A stretch of DNA of 64,000 nt, taken from Rubrivivax sp. (GTDB taxonomy: Bacteria; Pseudomonadota; Gammaproteobacteria; Burkholderiales; Burkholderiaceae_C). Positions 26,552 to 36,379 of the stretch are shown here, piece after piece. Location of the stretch: assembly GCA_030653385.1 (NCBI GenBank), contig JAURZM010000063.1, positions 248,001-312,000 on the forward strand. Reading direction: 5' to 3'. The notes under the pieces are model-generated. The model had not been told where the DNA came from, did no database searches, and saw only the letters and a list, made by a program, of their open reading frames with translations. A program made the position numbers and the translations under genes. Each line of letters opens with the position of its first letter. The stretch's first letter is position 1.

Positions 26552-29407
26552 ATGTTCCAAAGAACCAAGATCTGCACGGGCGTGCTCGTGGCCATGGGCG
26601 TGCTGGCAATGCCGGCCGTCGCCCAGACCACCGAACGCGTCGAAGTCACCGGCTCGCGCATCAAGAGCATCGGTGCCACGTCCACCAGCCCCATCGCCAG
26701 CGTCGGCGCTGAAGAGATCAACTCTTCGCAGCCCGTGGCCATCGAAGAGGTCATCCGCGGCCTGCCGGCAGCCATCCCCGCCATCGGGCCGGGTACCAAC
26801 AACGGTTCTGGCGGTATTGCCACCATCGACCTGCGGGGCCTGGGGCCCCAGCGCACCTTGGTGCTGATCAATGGTCGGCGCGCCGTCCCTGCGGACTTGA
26901 CGGGCCGGGTTGACACCAACGCCATTCCGGTGGCATTGCTGGAGCGCATCGACCTCGTGACCGGCGGCGCCTCTGCCGTGTATGGCGCCGACGCAGTTGC
27001 CGGCGTCGTCAACTTCGTGCTGAAGAAAAACTTCAGCGGTGTCGAAGCACAGACCACCTACGGCGTGTCCGAGCAAGGCGACGCCAAGCGTTATCGCACC
27101 GACCTGACTGTCGGTACCAATCTGGCCGATGGTCGCGGCAACGTTGCGCTGAGCGTGGGCACCACGCGCACCAACCCGCTGACGCAGGGTGAGCGCGATT
27201 TCGGTCTGTTTTCGGTCAGCTCGACCTCGGGCCTGTCTGGGGGGTCGTCGATCACCGTGCCGGCCGTCCTGGGGGGTATCCCAGCGCCGCTGGCCGGCAA
27301 CCGGATCGTCGATGTGTCAACTGGCGCTCTCCGGGCGTACAACGCGGACACGGACGCGTTCAACTTCAACCCGCAGAACTACTACATCACGCCCTTGGAA
27401 CGGACGCAGATGGCAGCCATTGGTCGCTTCACGATCAACGAGTTTGCCGAAGCCTATGCCGAGCTCAATCACACCAAGAGCAAGGTCACGCTGAATCTGG
27501 CGTCGACGGGCACTTTTGCGTCGGCAGGTTTCCCGAACTGGAGACTTCCGATTGGCAACCCGTTCATCCCGGATGCGATGCGCACCCAGCTGTGTGCAGC
27601 GTTTGGCATCACGACACCGTGTGTCCAGGGCAACACGGAAGAGGTCACGGTCAACATCAGTCGGCGTCTGCTTGAAAACGGTCCGCGCATCAACGACTTC
27701 GACAACAACTCCTCGCAATGGACGGCAGGCCTCCGCGGCTCCTTGCCGTTCCTGAGCACTTGGAGCTACGACGCTTACCTGCAAAAGGGCAGCTCTGATC
27801 AGTTGTCCACGCGCGTGAACTGGGGTTCCGCCTCCAGGCTTCAGCAATCACTGCGCTCGGTGTCGCCCACGGCATGCACGGTCACCACCGGTGGCTGCGT
27901 GCCGATCAACGTCTTCGGCGCGTTGGGCTCCGTCACTCCGGAGATGTTGGCCTTCTTCAACCAGACCGCGGTCCAGACCACCTCGGTCTCCCAGACTGTC
28001 AAGAGCGCGTCGGTCAATGGCGATTTGGGCGTCGTCAAGAGTCCCTTCGCCAGAGTGCCGGTGTCGTTGGCCCTTGGCTACGAAGACCGAACCATGACGG
28101 CGGGTAACCTGTCGGACGGACCATCACAGCGCAACGGCGAAGTCCTCGGGACCGGCGCGCCGCTTCCCGATCGCAGGGGCACGGTATCGCTCAAGGAAGG
28201 CTTCATCGAGACGGTCGTGCCGCTGGCCGCTGGCATCACGGGCATCAACTCCCTGAATCTCGAAGGCGGCTACCGCGACAGCACCTTCAAGACCGCTGTC
28301 AGTAGCCAGACCTATGGCAGCTGGAAGTACGGTATTGACTATGCCCCGATCAAGGGACTGCGTTTCCGCGCCATGCAGCAGCGTGCAACCCGTTCACCCA
28401 ACATCAACGAGCTGTACCAGCCCATCGTCAGTGGCCTGTCGAACCGCCCCGTCGATCCCTGTCAGCTGGCCCTGATCAACTCCGCTGAGGCCAGCACGCC
28501 GGGCACGCTGTCCAATCTGTGTCGCATCACCGGCGTCCCGTTGTCGCAGTTCGGCAATGTGCCGGCACCAGCTGCGGGCCAGATCAGCAACACGGGCGGC
28601 GGTAACCCGAACCTCAGCCCGGAAGAAGCCGACACCACGACCATCGGTTTTGTGTGGGAGCCTGAGTTCGTGCCTGGCCTGTCGGTCACGCTGGACTACT
28701 ACAAGATCGCGATCGAAAAAGCAGTTTCCAGCGCGACGACGAACCAGGTGATCGATGGCTGCTACAGCGCCGCGCTCAACCCGGGCTTCAACGCAGGCAA
28801 TCCGTTTTGTGGACTGATCGTTCGCAACGTCACCACGGGTAGCCTGAATGGCGCCGCCGGCGTGATCACGCAGACGTCCAACCTGGGCACGGTGGATACC
28901 GAGGGCTACGACCTGGGAGTCAACTACCGCCTGCGGCTGCAGAGCTGGGGTCGTGTCGACCTGGGGCTGCAGGCGACACAGGTCGTCAAGAACGGCTTCA
29001 AGTCACTGCCTTCCGTGGCGCGCATCGAGTGCACCGGCTTCAACGGTCCGGACTGCGGTGGGCCCACACCCAAGATGAAGTGGAGCCAGCGTGCAACCTG
29101 GTCCGTGGGTGACTTCACGGCCGGCTACAACTGGCGCCACCTGGGCAAGTCGTCGGTTCAAGGCGCCCCTGCGACCTTGCCGCAGTTTGCCACCATCAAG
29201 GCCTACAACTACCTGGACCTGAGCTTTGCCTGGCAAGTCACCAAGAACTTGCGCCTGAACCTGGCCATCAACAATGCCAGCGACCTGGAAGCACCGTTCC
29301 TGGGGGCCAATGTGGGCACGACGAGCACCAACAGCGGCAACACCTTCCCGCAGTGGTACGACGTGGTCGGACGCGCCTACTCACTCGGCGCGACTCTGAA
29401 GTTCTGA
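26552..29407 (+). CDS. TonB-dependent outer-membrane receptor, copy 1
   Basis: This 951-residue protein has a signal peptide (cleavage after AMPAVAQ), a TonB-box-like sequence ERVEVTGSRIK, a plug domain with LRGLGPQRTLVLINGRRA and GGASAVYGADAVAGVVNFVL, and a long C-terminal beta-barrel ending in a terminal Phe (LGATLKF). It resembles receptors that take up large or scarce substrates with energy from ExbBD-TonB. The substrate is unknown, with no Fur box or adjoining transporter to indicate one. It is similar to the receptor at 31988, with a nearly identical N-terminal organisation. Base composition and codon use look more mixed than in the core genes. Confidence 0.93.
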   Translation: MFQRTKICTGVLVAMGVLAMPAVAQTTERVEVTGSRIKSIGATSTSPIASVGAEEINSSQPVAIEEVIRGLPAAIPAIGPGTNNGSGGIATIDLRGLGPQRTLVLINGRRAVPADLTGRVDTNAIPVALLERIDLVTGGASAVYGADAVAGVVNFVLKKNFSGVEAQTTYGVSEQGDAKRYRTDLTVGTNLADGRGNVALSVGTTRTNPLTQGERDFGLFSVSSTSGLSGGSSITVPAVLGGIPAPLAGNRIVDVSTGALRAYNADTDAFNFNPQNYYITPLERTQMAAIGRFTINEFAEAYAELNHTKSKVTLNLASTGTFASAGFPNWRLPIGNPFIPDAMRTQLCAAFGITTPCVQGNTEEVTVNISRRLLENGPRINDFDNNSSQWTAGLRGSLPFLSTWSYDAYLQKGSSDQLSTRVNWGSASRLQQSLRSVSPTACTVTTGGCVPINVFGALGSVTPEMLAFFNQTAVQTTSVSQTVKSASVNGDLGVVKSPFARVPVSLALGYEDRTMTAGNLSDGPSQRNGEVLGTGAPLPDRRGTVSLKEGFIETVVPLAAGITGINSLNLEGGYRDSTFKTAVSSQTYGSWKYGIDYAPIKGLRFRAMQQRATRSPNINELYQPIVSGLSNRPVDPCQLALINSAEASTPGTLSNLCRITGVPLSQFGNVPAPAAGQISNTGGGNPNLSPEEADTTTIGFVWEPEFVPGLSVTLDYYKIAIEKAVSSATTNQVIDGCYSAALNPGFNAGNPFCGLIVRNVTTGSLNGAAGVITQTSNLGTVDTEGYDLGVNYRLRLQSWGRVDLGLQATQVVKNGFKSLPSVARIECTGFNGPDCGGPTPKMKWSQRATWSVGDFTAGYNWRHLGKSSVQGAPATLPQFATIKAYNYLDLSFAWQVTKNLRLNLAINNASDLEAPFLGANVGTTSTNSGNTFPQWYDVVGRAYSLGATLKF

Positions 29408-29427
29408 TCGCCGGTCTGCCGGTGTTG

Positions 29428-29457
29428 AAAAAGGCGGGCTTCGGCCCGCCTTTTCTT
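29428..29457 (+). terminator. Rho-independent terminator after TonB receptor copy 1
   Basis: AAGGCGGGC and GCCCGCCTT arms flank a TTCG loop, and TTTCTTT follows. The hairpin lies about 20 nt after the receptor stop codon. Confidence 0.92.
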
Positions 29458-29834
29458 TGCGCGCCCAGCCCAGGGGGCAGGGGTGCAAGTCCTGCCGCGA
29501 GTTGATCACGGCGGACGGAGCGAAGCGCAGCTGCATCTAGGCAACCGGGTGTCGGCAGGAAGCATGGAGAGCAGGTGCGAGCCGATGAACAAGAGCCGGC
29601 AAGAAGGCGTTCTCGACCAGCGTGAGCGGGCATCAAAGCATAATATTGCGCACATTGATTGCCCCGCAATCGCTTGCATCTGTCCAGATTCTGGGCTTCC
29701 TGGGGGGCGACTGTTGAGGTCGCCCGGGCTGCAGTGACTTGCGATGTCCACGTATGCCCAAGATCCGGTGAGGCCAGCTCGTGTTGTGCGCAGCCGATAT
29801 GCGGCACGCGCCCTGTAGTGAAAAATCGGCCACC
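29458..29834. other. Intergenic region before the TPR/2OG gene
   Basis: No convincing gene was seen here. A short inverted repeat GATTGC/GCAATC with a CCC centre lies at 29657-29671. The nearby AT-rich stretch CATAATATTG could hold a promoter for the following gene, but no regulator site was recognised. Confidence 0.5.
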
Positions 29835-31679
29835 ATGGAAAGCTACTTTCCACCGCTGAAATCGAAGGCCGAGACCCTGGCCGATGCCTGGGTGCAGCAA
29901 GGGTTTGCGCACCACCAGGCGGCCGACATCCGTGTGGCCGAACAAGCCTACCGGCAAGCCCTGCAGGCGCATCCGCTGCATGCGGCCGCGCTGCAACTGC
30001 TGGGACTGCTGAAGCGCAGGCAAGGCGACCTGGTGCAGGCCGAAGCGCTGATGCGCCAGTCGCTCGAAGTGCAGCCGGCCCAGCCGCATGTCTGGAACAA
30101 CCTGGGCAATCTGCTGCTGAGCCTGGGGCGTGCTGCCGAGGCCGAAGGCTGCTTCGACCAGGCGCTGGCACTGATGCCTGCGTATGCCGACGCCCACTAC
30201 AACCGCGCGCGCGCCTTGCACGTGCAGGGCCGCCTGCCGCAAGCGGCTGCTGCGGTGCAGGCAGCTCGCGCCCATGTGCCGCAGGCCACTGCCGCGATGC
30301 TGCAGTTGCAGGCGCAGATCGAAGGTGACCAGGGCCAGCTGAGCGAAGCGCTCGTCACCGTCGATCATGCCTTGCAGTTGGCGCCAGACAAGCCGGCCCT
30401 GCTGCACAACCGCGCCACGCTGCTGCAGCGCTGCCACCGCCACACCGAGGCGCTTCAGGCCCATGAACGTGCGCTGGCCCTGGGCCTGGACGCCGCCGAC
30501 GCTCACTACAACCACGGCAACACGCTGCAGAGCGTGGGCCAGCCCGAGGCAGCCGCCGCAGCCTACCGTCGGGCGCTGTCGCGCGAGCCCCAACATCGCT
30601 TGGCGCTGTACGACCTGGCGCGGTTGCGATGGCGCCAGGGGGACCCTGATTTTGAAGCTGAACTGATTCAGGCTGCGGCTGCCAACCCTGCCTCACCCGT
30701 GGCGCCTGGGGTGCAGGCCAGTCTGCTGTGGCGCGCCGAACGTTACTTCGACGCCCACGCGGCCTACGCGCAGGCGCTGGCGCGCGCGCCGCAGGACCCG
30801 GCCTTCCACGACGGCCTGGGCCGCTGCCTGGTGCGCCTTGGCGAAATCGAAGCCGGCCTGGCGGCACAAGGCCGCGCCGTGGCGCTGTCACCGCAAGATG
30901 CCGACTTGCGCACCAGCCTGGCCAGCAGCCTGTTGATCGCACGACGGCCCCAGGCGGCAGAGCAGGAAGCGCAAGTTGCGCTGCAGCTGCGCCCTGACGA
31001 CCAGTACGCCTGGGCCCTGGTGGGCTTGGCCTGGCGCCTGCTGGGCGACACACGCGAGGCCTGGCTGAACAACTACGGCAGCCTGGTGCGGGGGCTCGAC
31101 CTCTCGGCCCCCCCAGGTTTTGCCAGCATGCCCGACTTCTGCGCGCAGCTGGCCGAAGAGCTGTCGGATCTGCACCTGGACCGACGCGCGCCCGTCGATC
31201 AGACCTTGCGTTTGGGCACGCAGACGCTGGGCGACATCTTCGAGCAGCGTCATCCCTTGGTGGACGCGCTCAAGCTGCGCATCTCCGAAGCTGTCGACAG
31301 CTACATCACCGGCCTGCCCGACGACCCGCATCACCCGTTCCTGCGGCGCCGGCCACCGGCCTGGCGCTTTGCCGATTCCTGGTCATCGCGTCTGAGCAGC
31401 GGCGGCTTCCACACCAACCATGTGCACCCGCATGGCTGGCTCAGCTCGGCCTTTTATGTGGCCGTGCCGCCTGCAGTGGCCGCGGGCCACCAGCGCGCGG
31501 GTTGGCTGCAGTTCGGCCAGCCCGACATCGACGTCGGGCTGGCCGAGCCGGCGCGTCTGTGCCTGCAGCCGCAGGTGGGGCGTCTGGTCCTGTTCCCGTC
31601 GATGTGCTGGCACGGCACGGTGCCTTTCAGTGACACCCACCCGCGCCTGACGATTGCGTTCGACGTGGTGCCGGCCTGA
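29835..31679 (+). CDS. TPR protein with C-terminal 2OG-Fe(II) oxygenase domain
   Basis: This 614-residue protein starts MESYFPPLKSKAETLADAWV. Residues of about 25 to 400 form repeated TPR units such as PHVWNNLGNLLLSLGRAAEA and ADAHYNRARALHVQGRLPQA. The C-terminal part resembles the putative 2OG-Fe(II) oxygenase family PF13759, with iron-ligand candidates in HTNHVHPHGW (His529, His531), WHGT (His593) and the 2-oxoglutarate Arg604 in HPRLTIAFDV. No signal peptide is seen. It sits between two TonB-dependent receptor genes, an association recalled from Caulobacter and Xanthomonas relatives. The substrate is unknown; a protein side chain is possible. Confidence 0.85.
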   Translation: MESYFPPLKSKAETLADAWVQQGFAHHQAADIRVAEQAYRQALQAHPLHAAALQLLGLLKRRQGDLVQAEALMRQSLEVQPAQPHVWNNLGNLLLSLGRAAEAEGCFDQALALMPAYADAHYNRARALHVQGRLPQAAAAVQAARAHVPQATAAMLQLQAQIEGDQGQLSEALVTVDHALQLAPDKPALLHNRATLLQRCHRHTEALQAHERALALGLDAADAHYNHGNTLQSVGQPEAAAAAYRRALSREPQHRLALYDLARLRWRQGDPDFEAELIQAAAANPASPVAPGVQASLLWRAERYFDAHAAYAQALARAPQDPAFHDGLGRCLVRLGEIEAGLAAQGRAVALSPQDADLRTSLASSLLIARRPQAAEQEAQVALQLRPDDQYAWALVGLAWRLLGDTREAWLNNYGSLVRGLDLSAPPGFASMPDFCAQLAEELSDLHLDRRAPVDQTLRLGTQTLGDIFEQRHPLVDALKLRISEAVDSYITGLPDDPHHPFLRRRPPAWRFADSWSSRLSSGGFHTNHVHPHGWLSSAFYVAVPPAVAAGHQRAGWLQFGQPDIDVGLAEPARLCLQPQVGRLVLFPSMCWHGTVPFSDTHPRLTIAFDVVPA

Positions 31680-31987
31680 GCCCGTGGCGGCTGTTGCCGC
31701 GTACCAACACGTTTCGCGCAGTCTGACGCAACGCGAATGCAGGCTCGACACAGGGCCGATCCCTCGGAAACCCGCATGGGCCCAGCAGAACGGGCGGATT
31801 GCGCTTGGACAGCGCGCAGGCGTCGGGTGCACCGACATGGGTTTCCCCGCAGCAGAGCCCTTGGCCCTGCACTCACAATGGAGTTACATGGTTGCGTCAG
31901 CCCTGTGCAGGCCTGTTGGCCGGCCGGGTACAGGACTTGCTGGCCAGCTGGGTTATCCAATCAACCGTCCGATAGAGGAGTGGGTTC
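31680..31987. other. Intergenic region before TonB receptor copy 2
   Basis: These 308 bases hold no gene that could be supported. No Fur box, riboswitch or terminator was recognised. A GAGGAG ribosome binding site lies just upstream of the receptor ATG. Confidence 0.5.
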
Positions 31988-34936
31988 ATGTTCAAGAAAT
32001 CAAAGGTCTGCACGGCCGCGTTGCTGGCGCTGGGTGGAAGCCTGGTCATCACCAGCCTGCCCGTGCTGGCGCAGTCGACTGACCGTGTCGAAATCACCGG
32101 TTCGCGCATCCGTGCGCTGAACGCCGAGTCGCCGTCGCCCGTGCAGGTGCTGTCGGCTGAAGACATCGCCCAGTCTGGCGCCGTCAACTTGCAAGACCTG
32201 CTGCTGAAGAACCCGACGCTGGGTTCGCCAGCCATCAGCCGCACCAATTCCAACTTCAGCACCTCCAGCGCCGGTGTGGCGCTGGTTGACCTGCGCAACC
32301 TGAACACTGCCCGCACCTTGGTGCTGGTCAACGGCCGCCGCTACGTGGCGGGTGTGCCTGGCGAAAGCGCAGTCGACCTGAACACCATTCCTACCGAGTT
32401 CATCGAGCGCGTGGAAATCCTGACCGGTGGTGCTTCGGCTGCCTACGGCTCTGATGCCGTGGCCGGTGTCGTCAACATCATCATGAAGAAAAACTTCAAT
32501 GGCATGGTGTTCGACGTCTCCAAGGGCCAGTCGGAGAAGGGTGACGACAAGCGCGACGAGCTTTCGTTGACCCTGGGTGCCAACGGTGCTGACGGCAAGT
32601 CCAACATCATGGTCCACTTCGGCTACACAAAGCAGGGCGCGGTGTTCTCCAACAAGCGTGCGCCGGTCGATAACCTGCCCACCGCCTACCTCACCGGTGA
32701 TGGCAACGACCTGCTGTCGCAGTCATCCCCCTTCTTGTCCAGCTACGCACCGCAAGGCCGCTTCTTCGTGGGCAGCACCAGCCGCACCTACGACCGGGCT
32801 GGCAACGAGATTGGCTGGAACAGCAACGGCAACGCCACCACGCCGGCCACCGGTTTCAACCGCCAGGCCCAGCGCACGATCGCCATCCCGCTCGAACGAT
32901 TCGTGATGGCAACAAAGGGCGAACTCGCGTTCCACGAGAACCACAGCGCCTACATTGAAGCAAACTACGCGCAGACGCAGACCCGCACCCGTTTGGAGCC
33001 CTTCCCGTTCGACTCGGAAGCGACCCATCCTGACTCGGGTGGCCAGGTGCCGGCCGAGTTCCTGGTCAACGGCGTGTTGGTGCCCAACCCGCGCATCCCG
33101 GCCAGCCTGCTGGCCCAGATGACCGATACGCCGATCACCGATACCAACGGAGATGGCGTTCTCGACACTGGCGACGGCGCCCGCGACTACTACTTCTCGC
33201 GTCGCCTCAGCGAAGTGGGCAATCGCGGTTCGGCCGCCGACCGCGACACCTTCCGCGTCGTGACCGGCGCCAAGGGCTCGCTCTTCGGCAACTGGGACTA
33301 CGACACCTACATCGGCTACGGTGCCACCAAGGAATCGCAGGTCAACAGTGGCCAGGTCAATGTGCTGACCTTCCGTTCGGCCCTGGAAGCGGTGCCTGAC
33401 ATCAACGACGTCAACGGCAACGGCAACACCACCGAAGCCATTTGTCTGGACGCCAATGCCCGCGCGCAGGGCTGCGTGCCGGTCAATGTGTTCGGCTTCA
33501 ATTCGATCACGCCCGACCAACTGAAGTACATCCAGGCGCCTGGCCTGCTGAGCACGTTCACGACCCAGAAGCTGGCCGGTGCCACCATCCGTGGTGACCT
33601 GTTCAAGTTGCCAGCTGGCAACTTGAGTGTCGTGGCTGGCCTGGAATGGCGCGAGGAGTTTTCGCGCTCCGAGTTCGACCCCTTGCAACAGTCAGGCCTG
33701 AATGCGGGCAACGCCATTCCGCGCACCGAAGGTGAGTTCGACGTCACCGATGCCTTCCTGGAGGCGCGTGTTCCGCTGCTGAGCAACGCCCCGTTTGCCA
33801 AGTCGCTGGTGCTGAGCGGCGCGGTGCGTGCCGGCAAGTACTCAACCGTCGGCAACACCACCAGCTGGACCGGTGCCTTCGAGTGGACCCCGGTGGCAGG
33901 TTTGCGCGTCCGTGCCACCCAGGCCCTGGCCACACGTGCGCCGAACATCAACGAGCTGTACTCGCCGCCGAGCCAGACCTTCCCGTCGGTGGCCGACCCC
34001 TGCGAAGGTGTCACCGCGACGTCGACCCAGGCATCAGCGGCTCGCTGCCGTGCTGACGCAGGCGTTGCCGCCAACATCGCTGCCAACGGCGTGTTCACAC
34101 GTACCCAGGCCGACATCCAGGGCACCAGCGGTTTCGACCGTGGCAACCCCAACCTGAAACAGGAAGAAGGCAACTCCACGACGCTGGGTGTGGTGTGGAC
34201 ACCGCTGAACATCCAGGCCTTGAAGAACTTCACCTTCAGCGTGGACTACTTCAAGATCAAGGTTGACGACGCCATCGTCTCGACGCCGCGAAACTTCATC
34301 CTGACGCAGTGCTACACCGGCGACGCGAGCTTCTGCCAGTTCGTCACCCGGCGTGCCACCGCTTCGGGCCCGAACAGCGCGGGTGCCCTGCAGTTCGTGG
34401 ACTCGGCCGTCACCAACAGCGGCGGTCTGTTCACCGAAGGCTTCGACATCGAAGCGGCCTTCACCGACAAGGTGGGCCCGGGTCGCCTGAACGGCAAGCT
34501 GGCCTACACCCGTGTCAGCAAGGGTTACGTCATTCCGCTGATCGGCTCTGCACCTGACGTGTTTGCCGGTGAAGTGGGTGCCGCCAAGGACAAGTTCAAC
34601 TTGCGCCTGGGCTACAACTGGGGCCCGTTCGGCATCGCCACGTCCACCACCTACATCGGCAAGTCGGCCATCGACGACCAGGAACTGGTTGGTGGCTGGG
34701 GCCTGGAGGCCGGTTCGCTGACGATCCCGGCCAAGACCTACGTGGACTTGCAGCTGAACTACACGTACAAGAAGGCCACGATGTACTTCGGCATCGACAA
34801 CGCCTTCAACACCAAAGCCCCGCGCTTCGACACCAACGGCCTTGTGCCCGGTGGTACGACTGGCGCTGGCACGGCCGCCGACGTCTACGACGCCATCGGC
34901 CAGCGTTACTACGCGGGTGTGCGCTTCGAGTTCTGA
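31988..34936 (+). CDS. TonB-dependent outer-membrane receptor, copy 2
   Basis: This 982-residue receptor begins MFKKSKVCTAALLALGGSL with a signal peptide cleaved after VLAQ, then DRVEITGSRIR (TonB-box-like), a plug with LRNLNTARTLVLVNGRRYV and GGASAAYGSDAVAGVVNIIM, and a beta-barrel ending YAGVRFEF. The terminal Phe fits outer-membrane assembly. The N-terminal organisation is the same as copy 1, so the two are paralogs, probably for related substrates. A strong terminator follows, so it is probably transcribed alone. Confidence 0.94.
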   Translation: MFKKSKVCTAALLALGGSLVITSLPVLAQSTDRVEITGSRIRALNAESPSPVQVLSAEDIAQSGAVNLQDLLLKNPTLGSPAISRTNSNFSTSSAGVALVDLRNLNTARTLVLVNGRRYVAGVPGESAVDLNTIPTEFIERVEILTGGASAAYGSDAVAGVVNIIMKKNFNGMVFDVSKGQSEKGDDKRDELSLTLGANGADGKSNIMVHFGYTKQGAVFSNKRAPVDNLPTAYLTGDGNDLLSQSSPFLSSYAPQGRFFVGSTSRTYDRAGNEIGWNSNGNATTPATGFNRQAQRTIAIPLERFVMATKGELAFHENHSAYIEANYAQTQTRTRLEPFPFDSEATHPDSGGQVPAEFLVNGVLVPNPRIPASLLAQMTDTPITDTNGDGVLDTGDGARDYYFSRRLSEVGNRGSAADRDTFRVVTGAKGSLFGNWDYDTYIGYGATKESQVNSGQVNVLTFRSALEAVPDINDVNGNGNTTEAICLDANARAQGCVPVNVFGFNSITPDQLKYIQAPGLLSTFTTQKLAGATIRGDLFKLPAGNLSVVAGLEWREEFSRSEFDPLQQSGLNAGNAIPRTEGEFDVTDAFLEARVPLLSNAPFAKSLVLSGAVRAGKYSTVGNTTSWTGAFEWTPVAGLRVRATQALATRAPNINELYSPPSQTFPSVADPCEGVTATSTQASAARCRADAGVAANIAANGVFTRTQADIQGTSGFDRGNPNLKQEEGNSTTLGVVWTPLNIQALKNFTFSVDYFKIKVDDAIVSTPRNFILTQCYTGDASFCQFVTRRATASGPNSAGALQFVDSAVTNSGGLFTEGFDIEAAFTDKVGPGRLNGKLAYTRVSKGYVIPLIGSAPDVFAGEVGAAKDKFNLRLGYNWGPFGIATSTTYIGKSAIDDQELVGGWGLEAGSLTIPAKTYVDLQLNYTYKKATMYFGIDNAFNTKAPRFDTNGLVPGGTTGAGTAADVYDAIGQRYYAGVRFEF

Positions 34937-34977
34937 AGCCCCGCCTGAGTGCCGGCATCTGCCGGCACACCGACCGC

Positions 34978-35011
34978 AACCCGGCTGCCTCACCTGCAGC
35001 CGGGTTTTTTT
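34978..35011 (+). terminator. Rho-independent terminator after TonB receptor copy 2
   Basis: AACCCGGCTGC and GCAGCCGGGTT arms flank the loop CTCACCT, followed by a T-run. It lies about 40 nt after the receptor stop. Confidence 0.95.
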
Positions 35012-35072
35012 CTGCTACAAAGCCGCTCGCAGGCACCGCTCGGTGCGCTGCCTGGACAAGGGAGTGATGCAC

Positions 35073-35840
35073 ATGACACGCCGCCGACAACTGGCCGCAG
35101 CGCTCGCGCTGTTGCCATTGCTGCCATTGCTGGGTTTTCCCACCGGCGCCTGGGCCAACACACCCCGCGTCTATGGCATCGTCTCGCTGGTGGCCGACCA
35201 TCTGACGGTGACCGGCTTCGAGACCACCACCGGCAGTGGACTGGCGCAGAACCAGACCGAGGTCATTCCGCTGGACACCGACGAACTGGAAAAGGCAGTG
35301 CTGCGCGCTGGTCTGCGTGCCGTCACCGAAAGCAAGCTGGGCAAAGCGGTGCCGCTGCTGATCAACGACGGGGCCTTGTACCGGGGTCAGGCAGATCTGG
35401 TCTCGGGCAACCGCGTGTCGCTGCCGGCGTCTTTGCTGCAGACCTTGAAGTCGCAAGGGGTGACGCACCTCTTGCTGGCCACCAAGCACCGGGCCGAGGC
35501 CCAGATGAAAGCCCATGACACCACGCTGGGCACCGGCCGGGTTGAAGGCCTGGGCTTCTACGTCGACCGCGTCACCATCATGCGCACCGTGGGAGCCGGC
35601 TCAAGGGCACCGGGCTATCTGGCGCCGCACGCCTACCTGCGTTATTCGCTGATCGAGTTGAGTGGCAACAAGCTGCTGGCCTCGCGCACGGTGACCGCGT
35701 CGACGGTGATCGGCGTTGCCGGCTCGGAAGCCGGCGCCGACCCCTGGCAACTGCTCGACAGCGCCGGCAAGATCAAGGCCATCAGCGACCTGATCGGCAA
35801 GGACTCGGCGCCGGTCCTCCGTGAACTGCTCGCGTCATGA
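35073..35840 (+). CDS. Exported protein of unknown function
   Basis: This 255-residue protein has a signal peptide (RRRQLAAALALLPLLPLLG, cleavage near AWANTPR). The mature part is mixed alpha/beta: VYGIVSLVADHLTVTGFETT, VTHLLLATKHRAEAQM, VEGLGFYVDRVTIM, then YLAPHAYLRYSLIELSGNKL. No family or catalytic motif was recognised. ATG 35073 follows GGGAG by 8 nt and is preferred over ATG 35067. It overlaps the next exported-protein gene by 4 nt, so the two form an operon. Confidence 0.75.
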   Translation: MTRRRQLAAALALLPLLPLLGFPTGAWANTPRVYGIVSLVADHLTVTGFETTTGSGLAQNQTEVIPLDTDELEKAVLRAGLRAVTESKLGKAVPLLINDGALYRGQADLVSGNRVSLPASLLQTLKSQGVTHLLLATKHRAEAQMKAHDTTLGTGRVEGLGFYVDRVTIMRTVGAGSRAPGYLAPHAYLRYSLIELSGNKLLASRTVTASTVIGVAGSEAGADPWQLLDSAGKIKAISDLIGKDSAPVLRELLAS

Positions 35841-36367
35841 GGGCGCTGCTGGTTTGTGCCTTTGCGGGACTCACCGGTCTGTCAGGGGCCGCGCTGGCCC
35901 AGGCGCTGCCGGCTGCGGTGGCTGCGTGCCGGCACGTGGCCGACCCGGTCGCCCGCTTGGCCTGTTACGACGCCATCGGGCAGCCTGCCGCCACTTCGCC
36001 AGTTCAGCGGACGGTGCCCGCCGCGGTTGCAAGACCCGAAGCGACCCCTGCTGCTGTCGCTGTGGCGCCTGCAGCGGCACCGCCGGCGGCAAAGCCCGCC
36101 GCGCCGGCTGACTTCGGATTGCCACCGGTGCGGCCGCCGGCGGAGTCGGACATGGTCGACAGCCGCATCAGCGGCCGCTTCGAAGGCTGGGATCCCGGAA
36201 CGCGCCTGACGCTGGCCAATGGTCAGGTCTGGGAGGTGCTGGACAACAAACGTGTTGCCTACGACCTGAACCAGCCTGCCGTGCGAGTCAAACGCGGCAT
36301 GCTGGGCAGCTTCTTCATGGAAATCGACGGCGTCTCGGCCACGCCGCGTGTGCGCCGCGTGAAGTAG
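35837..36367 (+). CDS. Exported protein with CYDA motif, unknown function
   Basis: This 176-residue protein has a signal peptide ending near ALAQA, then the motif VAACRHVADPVARLACYDA. That Cys pair with RLACYDA occurs in various small periplasmic proteins, some type VI secretion-associated; no such system is nearby. A linker rich in Ala and Pro (about residues 55-90) precedes a compact domain with FEGWDPGTRLTLANGQVWEV and VKRGMLGSFFMEIDG. It overlaps the preceding gene by 4 nt. The role is unknown. Confidence 0.75.
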   Translation: MRALLVCAFAGLTGLSGAALAQALPAAVAACRHVADPVARLACYDAIGQPAATSPVQRTVPAAVARPEATPAAVAVAPAAAPPAAKPAAPADFGLPPVRPPAESDMVDSRISGRFEGWDPGTRLTLANGQVWEVLDNKRVAYDLNQPAVRVKRGMLGSFFMEIDGVSATPRVRRVK

Positions 36368-36379
36368 GCGCCGGTTGGT

